Assembly: GCA_942493215.1 (NCBI GenBank)
Contig: OW818670.1
Coordinates: 496,001 to 560,000, forward strand
From: G942493215 sp942493215
Lineage (GTDB): Bacteria > Bacillota_I > Bacilli_A > RF39 > UBA660
Direction of reading: 5' to 3'
Length of the DNA stretch: 64,000 bases
Positions 8,210-16,375 of the stretch are shown here, piece by piece. Below the pieces are notes generated by a model. It did no database searches and had not been told where the DNA came from. It saw nothing but the letters and a program-made list of their open reading frames with translations. The position numbers and the translations under genes are program-made. The stretch's first letter is position 1. Each line of letters begins with the position of its first letter.

Positions 8210-9163
8210 CTAATCTCCTTGCAATAAAATTCTAAAGATATGAAACCCTAATTTTATAACATCATGTCGTAACAGGTTATCTTCAACTGTAACTAGGTTT
8301 TCACCAATTACTTTTATTATCATATTTTTTACTTCCTTTGTGTCTAAAATAACCGGTTCTTTATTTTCTAATGAAGAATACTTTAAAGCCATATCTTTAG
8401 CAATTTTACCGTTATTAGCAATAACAATATCAATTTTTCTTTTACCTAAATATCTATTTAGGACTTTTAGATGATCACTAACTTTAAAATTATCAGTTTC
8501 GCCTGGCTGAGTTACTAAATTACAAGTATATACTATTTTAGCTTTTGAACGATCAATTTCAGTAATAACTTCCTTACAAAGAAGATTAGGAATAATACTT
8601 GTATATAAACTACCCATACTTAAAATTATTAAATCCGCTTCCTTAATAGCTTCTAATACTTTTTTATTAACAATAGGCTTTTCTTTATAGTAAACACTTT
8701 TAACCATTCTTTTATCTTGCGTTATATTGTGCTCACCAACAATAGTTGAACCATCCGCCATTTTCCCTATTAAAGTAACATCATCTTCAGTAAGTGGTAA
8801 AACTTTACCCTTTAAGTTCAAAACCTTACCCAAAGATTCTATACCATCAGACATATTTCCTGTTATATTGGTCATAGCCGTTAGCAAGAGATTACCTACT
8901 TTATGCCCATTTAATGAACTTTCTGTTTTAAAACTATAGTTTAATAATTTTTCAACTAATGGTTCGGTCTCTGATAAAGCTACTAATACCTTACGAATAT
9001 CACCAACAGCTGGTATTTTAAACTCCTCCCGCAAAATACCGGTACTTCTCCCATCATCACAAACAGAAACAACCGTCGTTAAATCAATGGGAAATTGTTT
9101 TAATCCTTTTATTAAACAAGACATTCCTGTTCCTGCTCCTAATACTACAACTTTTTTATTCAT
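8210..9163 (-). CDS. yvcK: YvcK/CofD family gluconeogenesis factor
   Basis: A 317-residue protein of the YvcK group of the CofD-like superfamily, needed in Bacillus for growth on gluconeogenic carbon and for cell-shape control, and able to bind UDP-sugars. It opens KKVVVLGAGTGMSCLIKGL and continues with VVSVCDDGRSTG and PAVGDIRKVL, the conserved nucleotide-binding segments; SMGSLYTSIIPNLL is also typical. ATG 9163 with AGGTGATATT in front is the start; an upstream in-frame ATG would add 12 unconserved residues without a ribosome site. rapZ, hprK and crh, which usually flank yvcK-whiA in Bacilli, are absent from this cluster. Confidence 0.95.
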   Translation of the reverse strand: MNKKVVVLGAGTGMSCLIKGLKQFPIDLTTVVSVCDDGRSTGILREEFKIPAVGDIRKVLVALSETEPLVEKLLNYSFKTESSLNGHKVGNLLLTAMTNITGNMSDGIESLGKVLNLKGKVLPLTEDDVTLIGKMADGSTIVGEHNITQDKRMVKSVYYKEKPIVNKKVLEAIKEADLIILSMGSLYTSIIPNLLCKEVITEIDRSKAKIVYTCNLVTQPGETDNFKVSDHLKVLNRYLGKRKIDIVIANNGKIAKDMALKYSSLENKEPVILDTKEVKNMIIKVIGENLVTVEDNLLRHDVIKLGFHIFRILLQGD

Positions 9164-9215
9164 AATATCACCTAATTTAATTATACTATAAATTACCAAA
9201 AAATAAGAATAACTT

Positions 9216-10139
9216 TTAATTATTCTTAATTGATTGATTATTATTATAATCTTTTATATAGGAATTAGCTGCCAGCGCCCCTTCAGAAGCAGCCGTTACT
9301 AATTGATATAATGTTTTTTTAATAGCGTCACCACAGGCATATACGCCTTCAATATTAGTGCACATTTCTTTATCAACAATAATATAGTTATCATCACGTA
9401 TTAATGCTGGTATTAAATTAAATGTTGGTTCATAACCAATAGCTATAAATAAACCATCAAGATCTAAACTATGTTCTTTATTGCCTCTTTTAACAGATAT
9501 TTTTGCTAATCTATTCTGGCCTAGTACTTGTGTAACAATACTTTCGTATAACACTTCAATTTTAGGATTATTTAATACCTGTGTTTGTAAATATTGATCA
9601 GCTCTCATATAATCTTTGCGAACAATTAATTTAACACTTTCACAGATATTAGATAAGTATAAAGCCTCTTCTAAAGCACTATTACCAGCTCCGACAACGG
9701 CTACTTTCTTGTTTCGATAAAAGAAACCATCACAAGTAGCACACCAACTAATTCCTTTACCTGTTAGCCTTTCTTCATCAGAAACTCCTAATTTTTTAGG
9801 TTGTCTACCGGTTGCAATAATAATAGCTTTGCACGATATAGTTGCATTATCTAATATAACTTGTTTTTGATCGTCGCTTATTATTATATCCTTTACCTCA
9901 TCATATTTAATTTCAATTTCTAAATCTTTTATTTGTTGATACATATTTTGGACTAAAGTTGGTCCATCAATATTTTCACAACCTGGATAATTATCTATTC
10001 GATCACATCTATTTATCTGGCCGCCAACCATAGCTTTTTCAAAAATTATGACATTAACACCGGCTCTTTTTAAATATAAAGCTGCCGTTATGCCAGCAAT
10101 GCCAGCTCCTATAATAACGCAATCATACTTTGTCTTCAT
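9216..10139 (-). CDS. trxB: Thioredoxin-disulfide reductase
   Basis: A 307-residue FAD/NADPH enzyme that reduces thioredoxin. It shows the FAD-binding GAGIAGITAALYLKR near the N-terminus, the redox-active CATC (in SWCATCDGFFYR) near residue 135, the NADPH-binding GAGNSALEEALYL, and the C-terminal GVYACGDAIKKTLYQLVTAASEG. ATG 10139 is preceded by GAGGAAAT, so the gene overlaps the 3' end of lgt by 17 bases. Longer forms starting at 10202 would lie mostly inside lgt and add nothing conserved. Confidence 0.97.
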   Translation of the reverse strand: MKTKYDCVIIGAGIAGITAALYLKRAGVNVIIFEKAMVGGQINRCDRIDNYPGCENIDGPTLVQNMYQQIKDLEIEIKYDEVKDIIISDDQKQVILDNATISCKAIIIATGRQPKKLGVSDEERLTGKGISWCATCDGFFYRNKKVAVVGAGNSALEEALYLSNICESVKLIVRKDYMRADQYLQTQVLNNPKIEVLYESIVTQVLGQNRLAKISVKRGNKEHSLDLDGLFIAIGYEPTFNLIPALIRDDNYIIVDKEMCTNIEGVYACGDAIKKTLYQLVTAASEGALAANSYIKDYNNNQSIKNN

Positions 10140-10941
10140 TAACAATTTCCTCTTCATTATACAAACTATCAAATTTAGATTTACGAATATTCGTAGTAGC
10201 AATAATAATGATACCTGTAATTACCATTACAATAGATACTAACTGAGCCGCTTTTAAGCCATCAAACATCAAACTATCCATTCTTAAACTTTCAACTAAG
10301 AAACGTCCAATACCATACCATACTAAATAAGTAGCAAAAATATTACCTATTTTTATATATTTTCTTCTTCTTAGGAATAGGATGATACCTAAACCAATTA
10401 AACACCAAAGTGATTCATATAAGAATGTTGGTTGATGATAACTGCCATCAATATACATCCCTTTAATGATAAATTCAGGAATATGTAGTTTCTCTAAAAA
10501 GGAAAGGGTGGTAATTGGCCCATAGGCTTCACTATTAAAGAAATTCCCCCAACGCCCAATTACTTGTCCTAGTATTAAGCCCGGTACCATTATGTCATAC
10601 ATTTTAAGAGTATTAATCTTATAACGTTTTGTATAAATAAATACCCATAGTAATCCGACAATAATTGCGCCGTGTATAGCTAAACCACGATTCCATATTT
10701 TAATAATTTCCATTAAATCGTTACTATAATAATCCCAATTAAAGAGAACATAATATAATCTTGCCCCTATTACAGCTAAAGGAATTAAATAGAAAAACAT
10801 ATTGATCATAAATTCATCAGTTATTTTAAAATGTCGTGCTTCTCTTAAGACTAAATAACCACCTAATAATATTCCTAAAAACATCGTTATTGAATACCAA
10901 TATATTTGGAAAAAACCTAAATCTATTAAAACAGCATTCAT
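10123..10941 (-). CDS. lgt: Prolipoprotein diacylglyceryl transferase
   Basis: A 272-residue polytopic membrane enzyme that transfers diacylglycerol to the lipobox cysteine of prolipoproteins. Seven hydrophobic segments can be counted. The Lgt signature GRWGNFFNSEAYG is near residue 135; the RGLAIHGA segment and the late GIGRFLVESLRMDS carry the other conserved arginines and glutamates. Length is usual. Candidate substrates in this window are YidC (LTGC) and the protein at 61252 (LVAC). It starts 1 base after the holin-like gene. Confidence 0.97.
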   Translation of the reverse strand: MNAVLIDLGFFQIYWYSITMFLGILLGGYLVLREARHFKITDEFMINMFFYLIPLAVIGARLYYVLFNWDYYSNDLMEIIKIWNRGLAIHGAIIVGLLWVFIYTKRYKINTLKMYDIMVPGLILGQVIGRWGNFFNSEAYGPITTLSFLEKLHIPEFIIKGMYIDGSYHQPTFLYESLWCLIGLGIILFLRRRKYIKIGNIFATYLVWYGIGRFLVESLRMDSLMFDGLKAAQLVSIVMVITGIIIIATTNIRKSKFDSLYNEEEIVNEDKV

Positions 10942-10942
10942 A

Positions 10943-11365
10943 TTATCTTCTTCCCTCTATTCTATTATCTACAATTTGGTCAATAAAGCTATTCATTATA
11001 GAAATAACAACCGCAACAATTAACACCATGAAAATATTTCCTAATTCAAAATGAACACCTAAAATAAAATCAGCTAGATATAAAATTATAACATTAATTA
11101 AGGGATAAAATAGACCTAGAGTAATAATCGTAATTGGTAAAGTCATAACGATCAAGATGGGTTTAATAAACATATTTAGAATATTTATAATAATAACAGC
11201 TAGTATTCCCCATACCCAGAAATAACTACTGTCAATATATACTGTTTTGGGAAATAATATTGACATAAGAATTAATACTAGTGTATAACCAATCATTCTT
11301 AAAAACCATTCCCCAATATAATTTCTTTTACTTGGTTTTATTTCATTAATTATTATTTTATTCAT
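10943..11365 (-). CDS. Phage-holin-family 4-TM membrane protein (YvlD-like)
   Basis: A 140-residue protein with four hydrophobic helices: about 22-42, 50-70, 72-100 and 108-128. The second and third contain NMFIKPILIVMTLPITIITLG (in parts: NMFIKPILIV, TLPITIITLG), the pattern of the PF04020/YvlD family once named mycobacterial 4-TM holins. These proteins are common beside lgt, uvrA/uvrB or hprK in Bacilli and are not known to be real holins. In Bacillus yvlD belongs to an envelope-stress operon. An AGGTGAT site precedes the ATG. Confidence 0.85.
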   Translation of the reverse strand: MNKIIINEIKPSKRNYIGEWFLRMIGYTLVLILMSILFPKTVYIDSSYFWVWGILAVIIINILNMFIKPILIVMTLPITIITLGLFYPLINVIILYLADFILGVHFELGNIFMVLIVAVVISIMNSFIDQIVDNRIEGRR

Positions 11366-11399
11366 TCTATCACCTATATAATTATATCATATTTTATGC

Positions 11400-13355
11400 T
11401 TATTTATCTTCCGATTTTAATTCAAATAAAATATCTCTTAACTCCATCGCTCTTTCAAAATCAAGATTTTTAGCAGCTTCTTTCATTTCTGTTTCAATAT
11501 TCATGATTAGTAACTCTTTATCTTTGCGACTCATCTTCTCTGGTTTAGTTTCTTTTACCTCTTTATTATTACTAATTAATTCATGAATTTCTTTAATTAT
11601 GGTTTTAGGGGTAATATTATGTTCTAAATTATAGGCTGATTGTATTTCTCGACGCCGTGCCGTTTCACTTGCAGCATATGCCATAGCGTCACTTATTTTA
11701 TCAGCATACATAATAACATGACCATCCACATTACGAGCAGCTCGCCCAATTGTCTGAACCAGGCTTCGGCCACTTCTTAAAAACCCTTCTTTATCAGCAT
11801 CTAAAATACATATTAAACTTACTTCAGGTATATCTAAGCCCTCTCTTAGCAAATTAATGCCTACTAAAACATCATATTTACCTAATCTTAAATCTCTAAT
11901 AATACTCATACGTTCTAATGTCTTAATTTCACTATGAATATAGGCAACTTTGATATCAATTTTCTTTAAATACTGGGTTAATTCTTCAGCCATTCTAATA
12001 GTTAAAGTAGTTATTAAAGTTCTAGCATTATTAGTTACTTGTTTTGTTACTTCATTAACTAGATCATCTATTTGATTTTTAGTTGGACGTACCTCAATAG
12101 TCGGATCTAACAATCCCGTTGGACGAATTATTTGCTCAATAATAGTATTATTACTTTTAGCCATTTCGTAATCACCAGGGGTAGCCGAAACATAAATTGT
12201 CTGTCTTAATTTATTTTCAAATTCTTCAAATTTTAAAGGACGATTATCCATAGCACTAGGTAATCTAAAACCATAGTTAACAAGAACTTCCTTACGAGCC
12301 CTATCACCATTATACATTCCCCTTACTTGCGGTAAAGTAACATGTGATTCATCAATTACCAATAAAAAATCATCACCAAAAAAGTCTACCAAAGTGGTTG
12401 GGGTTTCTCCTGATTGTTTCAAAGCTAGATGACGAGAATAGTTTTCAACCCCATGACAAAATCCCGTTTCACTTAACATTTCTAAATCATAATTAGTTCG
12501 TTCAGACAAACGTTGATATTCTAATAATTTGTTTTCCGTTTTAAATTTTGCTAATTGATCAGTTAGTTCTATTTTAATATTTTCGATGGCTTTCTTTAAT
12601 TTCTCATCACTAGTAACAAAATGACTAGCTGGGAAAATAGAAATCGATTTTTTCTCATTCAAAATATTACCCGTCAAAGCATCAAATTCCGTTATTCGCT
12701 CAACTTCATCACCAAAAAACTCAATTCTTATACCCTTACCATGCTCATTAATAGGAATAATTTCTAAAACATCACCGTGAGCTCGAAATGTACCTCTTTT
12801 AAAATCCATATTATTGCGTTCATAAAGCATTTCAACTAACTTGGTCATAATATCATTGCGTTCAACAACATCACCAACATTAATTGTTAACATTTTATTG
12901 CGATATTCCTCTATTTCACCAATACCATATATGCAGGAAACCGATGCTACGACAATAACATCATCACGATTTAATAATGATGATGTGGCCGCATGTCTTA
13001 ATTCATCAATTTCATCATTTATAGAAGAATCTTTCTCAATGTAGGTATCCGTTCTTGGAATGTAAGCTTCCGGTTGATAATAATCATAATATGAAACAAA
13101 GTATTCAACACGATTGTCAGGAAATAGTTCTTTCAATTCAGCATATAATTGGCCTGCTAACGTTTTATTATGGGCTAGAACTAATGTTTTTTTATTAACA
13201 GTCGCAATAACATTAGCAATCGTAAATGTTTTACCTGTCCCAGTAGCTCCCAATAAGACTTGATCTTTAACACCTTTATTTATATTAGCAACTAATTTAG
13301 CTATTGCTTCTGGTTGATCACCAGACGGTTTATAATTTGAATGTAAATTAAACAT
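11400..13355 (-). CDS. uvrB: Excinuclease ABC subunit B
   Basis: A 651-residue UvrB, the damage-verifying helicase-like subunit of nucleotide excision repair. Seen in order: GDQPEAIAKLV, Walker A GATGTGKTFT, the beta-hairpin region YYDYYQPEAYIP, the DESHVTLPQVRGMYNGDR block, the C-terminal helicase part (INLLREGLDIPEV, QTIGRAARN), and a UVR domain at the C-terminus (EMKEAAKNLDFERAMELRD). ATG 13355 has GGGAGGAA upstream; a longer in-frame extension has no ribosome site and no homology. uvrA, often next to uvrB, is not in the window. A short palindrome in the leader (13382-13395) may be an operator. Confidence 0.97.
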   Translation of the reverse strand: MFNLHSNYKPSGDQPEAIAKLVANINKGVKDQVLLGATGTGKTFTIANVIATVNKKTLVLAHNKTLAGQLYAELKELFPDNRVEYFVSYYDYYQPEAYIPRTDTYIEKDSSINDEIDELRHAATSSLLNRDDVIVVASVSCIYGIGEIEEYRNKMLTINVGDVVERNDIMTKLVEMLYERNNMDFKRGTFRAHGDVLEIIPINEHGKGIRIEFFGDEVERITEFDALTGNILNEKKSISIFPASHFVTSDEKLKKAIENIKIELTDQLAKFKTENKLLEYQRLSERTNYDLEMLSETGFCHGVENYSRHLALKQSGETPTTLVDFFGDDFLLVIDESHVTLPQVRGMYNGDRARKEVLVNYGFRLPSAMDNRPLKFEEFENKLRQTIYVSATPGDYEMAKSNNTIIEQIIRPTGLLDPTIEVRPTKNQIDDLVNEVTKQVTNNARTLITTLTIRMAEELTQYLKKIDIKVAYIHSEIKTLERMSIIRDLRLGKYDVLVGINLLREGLDIPEVSLICILDADKEGFLRSGRSLVQTIGRAARNVDGHVIMYADKISDAMAYAASETARRREIQSAYNLEHNITPKTIIKEIHELISNNKEVKETKPEKMSRKDKELLIMNIETEMKEAAKNLDFERAMELRDILFELKSEDK

Positions 13356-13381
13356 AATATTCCTCCCATCACTATAGCAGA

Positions 13382-13407
13382 CGTACAAATGTACTATTAC
13401 TATTTTA
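13382..13407 (-). promoter_or_regulatory. uvrB promoter with a possible operator palindrome
   Basis: On the minus strand a TAAAAT -10 (13402-13407) has TGACAA 16 bases upstream. Just downstream lies the palindrome GTACAAATGTAC (13383-13394, extended CGTACAAATGTACT). Firmicute LexA boxes have the form CGAACnnnnGTTCG, so this looks like a variant with GTAC half-sites; a near-copy lies in front of recF. LexA control is inference. Confidence 0.4.
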
Positions 13408-13437
13408 TCATATTTATAACAAATTGTCATCGTACTA

Positions 13438-13463
13438 ATAAAAAAAGTAGGAATCCTACTTTT
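13438..13463. terminator. Terminator between uvrB promoter and prsW
   Basis: AAAAGTAGGA (13443-13452) pairs with TCCTACTTTT (13454-13463); on the minus strand a T run follows. It ends the prsW transcript and lies just upstream of the uvrB promoter. Confidence 0.8.
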
Positions 13464-13469
13464 AATTCA

Positions 13470-14240
13470 TTAATAATTTTTTCCGCCACAATTTGGACAA
13501 TAATTGCCATTAACAATATGCCCACAATTTGGACAATAATTATCTTCATTTTTCATTTTACACATTACGCTTGATACCACTTTAATTTTTTTAAAACAAT
13601 GCACATATACTGCAATAAGAAATATTAAAAAGATAAGTACAAATAAAACATTACCGACTACCAAGCAATAATCATATATGCCATGGATAACTATTGGTAC
13701 AACTAAACTCAAAATAAAATATTTTTTTGATAAATCTTTTCTATTATTAATTAAGCTTAACTTGGCCAGTCCTAAATAGTAACCCATAAAAATACCATCA
13801 CAAGCATGTCCTGGTACAGCTGAAATTGCTCTTAAAAGAGCCGTAACAACACCACTACTATAAACAAAGAGCAAGTTTTCAAGACAAGCAAAACCTAGAG
13901 CAACAAAAACGGAATAAACAATCATATCAAAAAACTGATCAAAAAATTGATTATTATATGATAACTTATAAACAACAACCCATTTACAAAGTTCTTCAAT
14001 TAAAGCAATACCAATAAAAATTGATAATATTAATTGTATTGGACTCATATCTGCCCTGTCTGGAAAGAATCCAGCCACTGCTAACTCTAAAATAATTGTT
14101 GGTACGCACGAAATCATCCCTCCAACAAATAATTTAACAAGCAATTTAATAGGTTCTTTTTCTTTATCTCTACGATAAATAAAATACCCAATTAAAAATA
14201 CTGGTAATACTGATAAAACAAATAATTCCAATAACTCCAT
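13470..14240 (-). CDS. prsW: PrsW-family intramembrane metalloprotease with C-terminal zinc ribbon
   Basis: A 256-residue membrane protein with about seven hydrophobic helices. It shows the family residues of PrsW: ALIEELCKW (EExxK), GFACLENLLF (ExN), PGHACDGIFMGYYLG (H) and IHGIYDY. PrsW proteins are glutamic/metalloprotease-like CAAX-superfamily enzymes; in Bacillus PrsW performs site-1 cleavage of the anti-sigma factor RsiW. After the last helix a short tail carries two CPNCG knuckles (YCPNCG...YCPNCGGKNY), a zinc ribbon. No anti-sigma/sigma pair is nearby, so the substrate is unknown. Confidence 0.88.
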   Translation of the reverse strand: MELLELFVLSVLPVFLIGYFIYRRDKEKEPIKLLVKLFVGGMISCVPTIILELAVAGFFPDRADMSPIQLILSIFIGIALIEELCKWVVVYKLSYNNQFFDQFFDMIVYSVFVALGFACLENLLFVYSSGVVTALLRAISAVPGHACDGIFMGYYLGLAKLSLINNRKDLSKKYFILSLVVPIVIHGIYDYCLVVGNVLFVLIFLIFLIAVYVHCFKKIKVVSSVMCKMKNEDNYCPNCGHIVNGNYCPNCGGKNY

Positions 14241-14265
14241 TTTTCTACTCCCTACTTTTGTTTTC

Positions 14266-14294
14266 AGTATAGCACGTCAAATACGTTTTTGCAA
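14266..14294 (-). promoter_or_regulatory. prsW promoter
   Basis: On the minus strand TTGCAA (14289-14294) and TATACT (14266-14271) are separated by 17 bases, a good sigma-A type promoter about 25 bases before the prsW ATG. Confidence 0.65.
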
Positions 14295-14358
14295 ATATCT
14301 TTTTAATTATACTATTACAAATAATATTAAGAAAATCTATTCATATAAATGAATTTTA

Positions 14359-14380
14359 TGGTAAAATTATTATTGAGGTG
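14359..14380 (+). promoter_or_regulatory. Extended -10 and ribosome site of the C39 peptidase gene
   Basis: TGGTAAAAT (14359-14367) is an extended -10 without a clear -35; GAGGTG (14375-14380) is the ribosome site. The distance from the -10 to the ATG is short, so the 5' leader would be only about 12-15 nt. Confidence 0.5.
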
Positions 14381-14385
14381 TTAAT

Positions 14386-16326
14386 ATGATAGCTAAAGTA
14401 ATTGACAACATTAAAACATTTATTGATCGGCATGATGTATATAAATATATGCCATTTATTAATATTGGCTTTGCCATTATAGTTATTATTGTTTTTATAT
14501 CGCTTATTACTTATCGTAATCCAACTTCTTTTTCCGTAACTGATTATGAAAAAGAAATTAAGAATTCTTTAAATACATATATGGATAAGAATAATATTAC
14601 CGTTGAGCAAAATACTGAAAAATTCTTTAGTTTATCAGATATTGGTTACACATTTAGATATGGATGTTACAACGAGGGTGGCGTTAATGTTACCAATAAT
14701 GATGGTCAATTATCCTATGATGTTTATTTTGCTTGTAGTAATAATGAATATAGTAGTGGAATTAGGAAACTAATTAATAGTAATGATCAAAATAACAAAT
14801 ATATTAAAATTAAAGGTAATACTTTAACATTCTTAAATGCTGATACAGCATATACCGACAATGGTTATGAAAGTAATTATAATGTTAATGTTGATGGAAA
14901 TGTTGGTACTGAAAACGGTATGTATTTGGTAACATACAACGCTAAAGATGGTGATGAGGATTATACTTCTAAACGAATTGTTATTGTCACTAATTCCATT
15001 TCGGCATCTGAGGATGACTTTAAATCAACGCCTGAAATTGTTTTAAATGGTAGTAGCAATATGGATATCGATTTAGGTACTACTTATATTGATCCAGGCT
15101 ACAAAGCAACCGACCTAATAGATGGTGATATTACTAGTAAAGTTAAAGTCGATGGAAGAGTAGAAGTTAATATAACTGGTACATACACTCTGACTTACAC
15201 CATAACCAATTCCTTTAAAAATTCAGCTAAAGTAAAAAGAGTAGTTAATGTTAATAATCCCCCTTCTGATATAAGTGTTACAACATCTGTAGCGCCAACA
15301 ACAGTAACAAATCAACCCGTAAAGATATATATTAATGTAATTGGTAGTGGTTATCAGAAAATGATATTACCAAATTATACAACTATTATAAGTAAAAGCC
15401 ATGAATATACTGTTCAAAATAATGGTAAATATACTTTTACTGTCTATAATGAAGATGGTACTACAATAAAAAAAGATGTTACTATTTCTAATATTGATAA
15501 AACCGCACCATTTGCTAATTGTACACTAAAAGGGGAAAAACTAAGTGTCCAAGCTAGTGATCCTAATAGTATCAGTGGTTATAGTTATTTAATTGATGGA
15601 TCTTATACCGGATTTATAAATAAGAATTCTTATAATTTAAAATATGTACAAACAGCTTATGTTAGAATACAAGATACAGCCAATAATATTTCAACTATTT
15701 CTTGTACCAATCAGGAATCACCACCATCAGAAAGTCAAAACCCTACTCCTAGTACTCCATACAGAGATCCAAGTGGTTATGATTGTATAAAGCCATATAT
15801 TTGTTATAAGCAAGGGGATTACAGTGCAACATACTATGCAAAAGAAGCCCCTAATCCAATTTCCCAAACAGGCTGTTTACCAACATCTTTATCAATCATT
15901 GTATCAAAATTTAGTAAACTTGATAAAAATGGCAAACCATATACTCCAAATACTCTTGTTCAGCAAGTTATTTATGATGATGGTAGAGTTACTTGCTGCT
16001 CAACATATGGTCGGGCAAAATTAACAATGGGAAAATTAAATTTAAATGTTAGTAAACAGTATAATCTTAAAGGCAACGAAAATATCTTAACTAATCATTT
16101 AAAACTCGGATATCCAGCTCTTATTCATGCTGTTGGTGGTGGTGATTATACAAAAGGTGGTCATTATATGGCATTAATCGCCATTAATGATAAAGGAGAA
16201 GTATTCTTGTCTGATCCTGGTCGTAAAAGTCACACATCATATACAGGTAAAGCGGTTAATGATTGGACAACCATTAATACTTTAGAAGCCGGACAAGTAG
16301 ATTGGTTTATGACTGTTGGTCCATAA
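14386..16326 (+). CDS. Membrane-anchored Ig-like protein with C-terminal C39-type cysteine peptidase
   Basis: A 646-residue protein. One membrane segment (about residues 22-43) puts the rest outside. The middle has two or three beta-rich repeats of the DUF5011/bacterial Ig type; the clearest (about 215-300) reads DIDLGTTYIDPGYKATDLIDG with GTYTLTYT. After a Pro/Ser linker the last 180 residues are a peptidase C39_2-like domain with Cys497 (QTGCLPTS), His593 (GGHYMALI) and Asp610 (SDPG) as a papain-type triad. It is the only plus-strand gene in the left 42 kb. Such C39-like domains are often surface proteases without an ABC transporter; the substrate is unknown. Confidence 0.85.
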   Translation: MIAKVIDNIKTFIDRHDVYKYMPFINIGFAIIVIIVFISLITYRNPTSFSVTDYEKEIKNSLNTYMDKNNITVEQNTEKFFSLSDIGYTFRYGCYNEGGVNVTNNDGQLSYDVYFACSNNEYSSGIRKLINSNDQNNKYIKIKGNTLTFLNADTAYTDNGYESNYNVNVDGNVGTENGMYLVTYNAKDGDEDYTSKRIVIVTNSISASEDDFKSTPEIVLNGSSNMDIDLGTTYIDPGYKATDLIDGDITSKVKVDGRVEVNITGTYTLTYTITNSFKNSAKVKRVVNVNNPPSDISVTTSVAPTTVTNQPVKIYINVIGSGYQKMILPNYTTIISKSHEYTVQNNGKYTFTVYNEDGTTIKKDVTISNIDKTAPFANCTLKGEKLSVQASDPNSISGYSYLIDGSYTGFINKNSYNLKYVQTAYVRIQDTANNISTISCTNQESPPSESQNPTPSTPYRDPSGYDCIKPYICYKQGDYSATYYAKEAPNPISQTGCLPTSLSIIVSKFSKLDKNGKPYTPNTLVQQVIYDDGRVTCCSTYGRAKLTMGKLNLNVSKQYNLKGNENILTNHLKLGYPALIHAVGGGDYTKGGHYMALIAINDKGEVFLSDPGRKSHTSYTGKAVNDWTTINTLEAGQVDWFMTVGP

Positions 16327-16336
16327 TATACAAATA

Positions 16337-16375
16337 AAAATAGTTTAAAGATTAACTTTAAACTATTTTTTTATT
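16337..16375. terminator. Bidirectional terminator between C39 gene and noc-like gene
   Basis: A perfect 13-bp stem (16338-16350 with 16356-16368) and 5-nt loop is flanked by A and T runs on both sides, so it can end both converging transcripts. Confidence 0.9.

Noticed and set aside
10943..11365. Phage remnant suggested by the holin-family name
   Set aside because: The YvlD-type protein is a normal chromosomal membrane protein beside lgt; no phage genes surround it.
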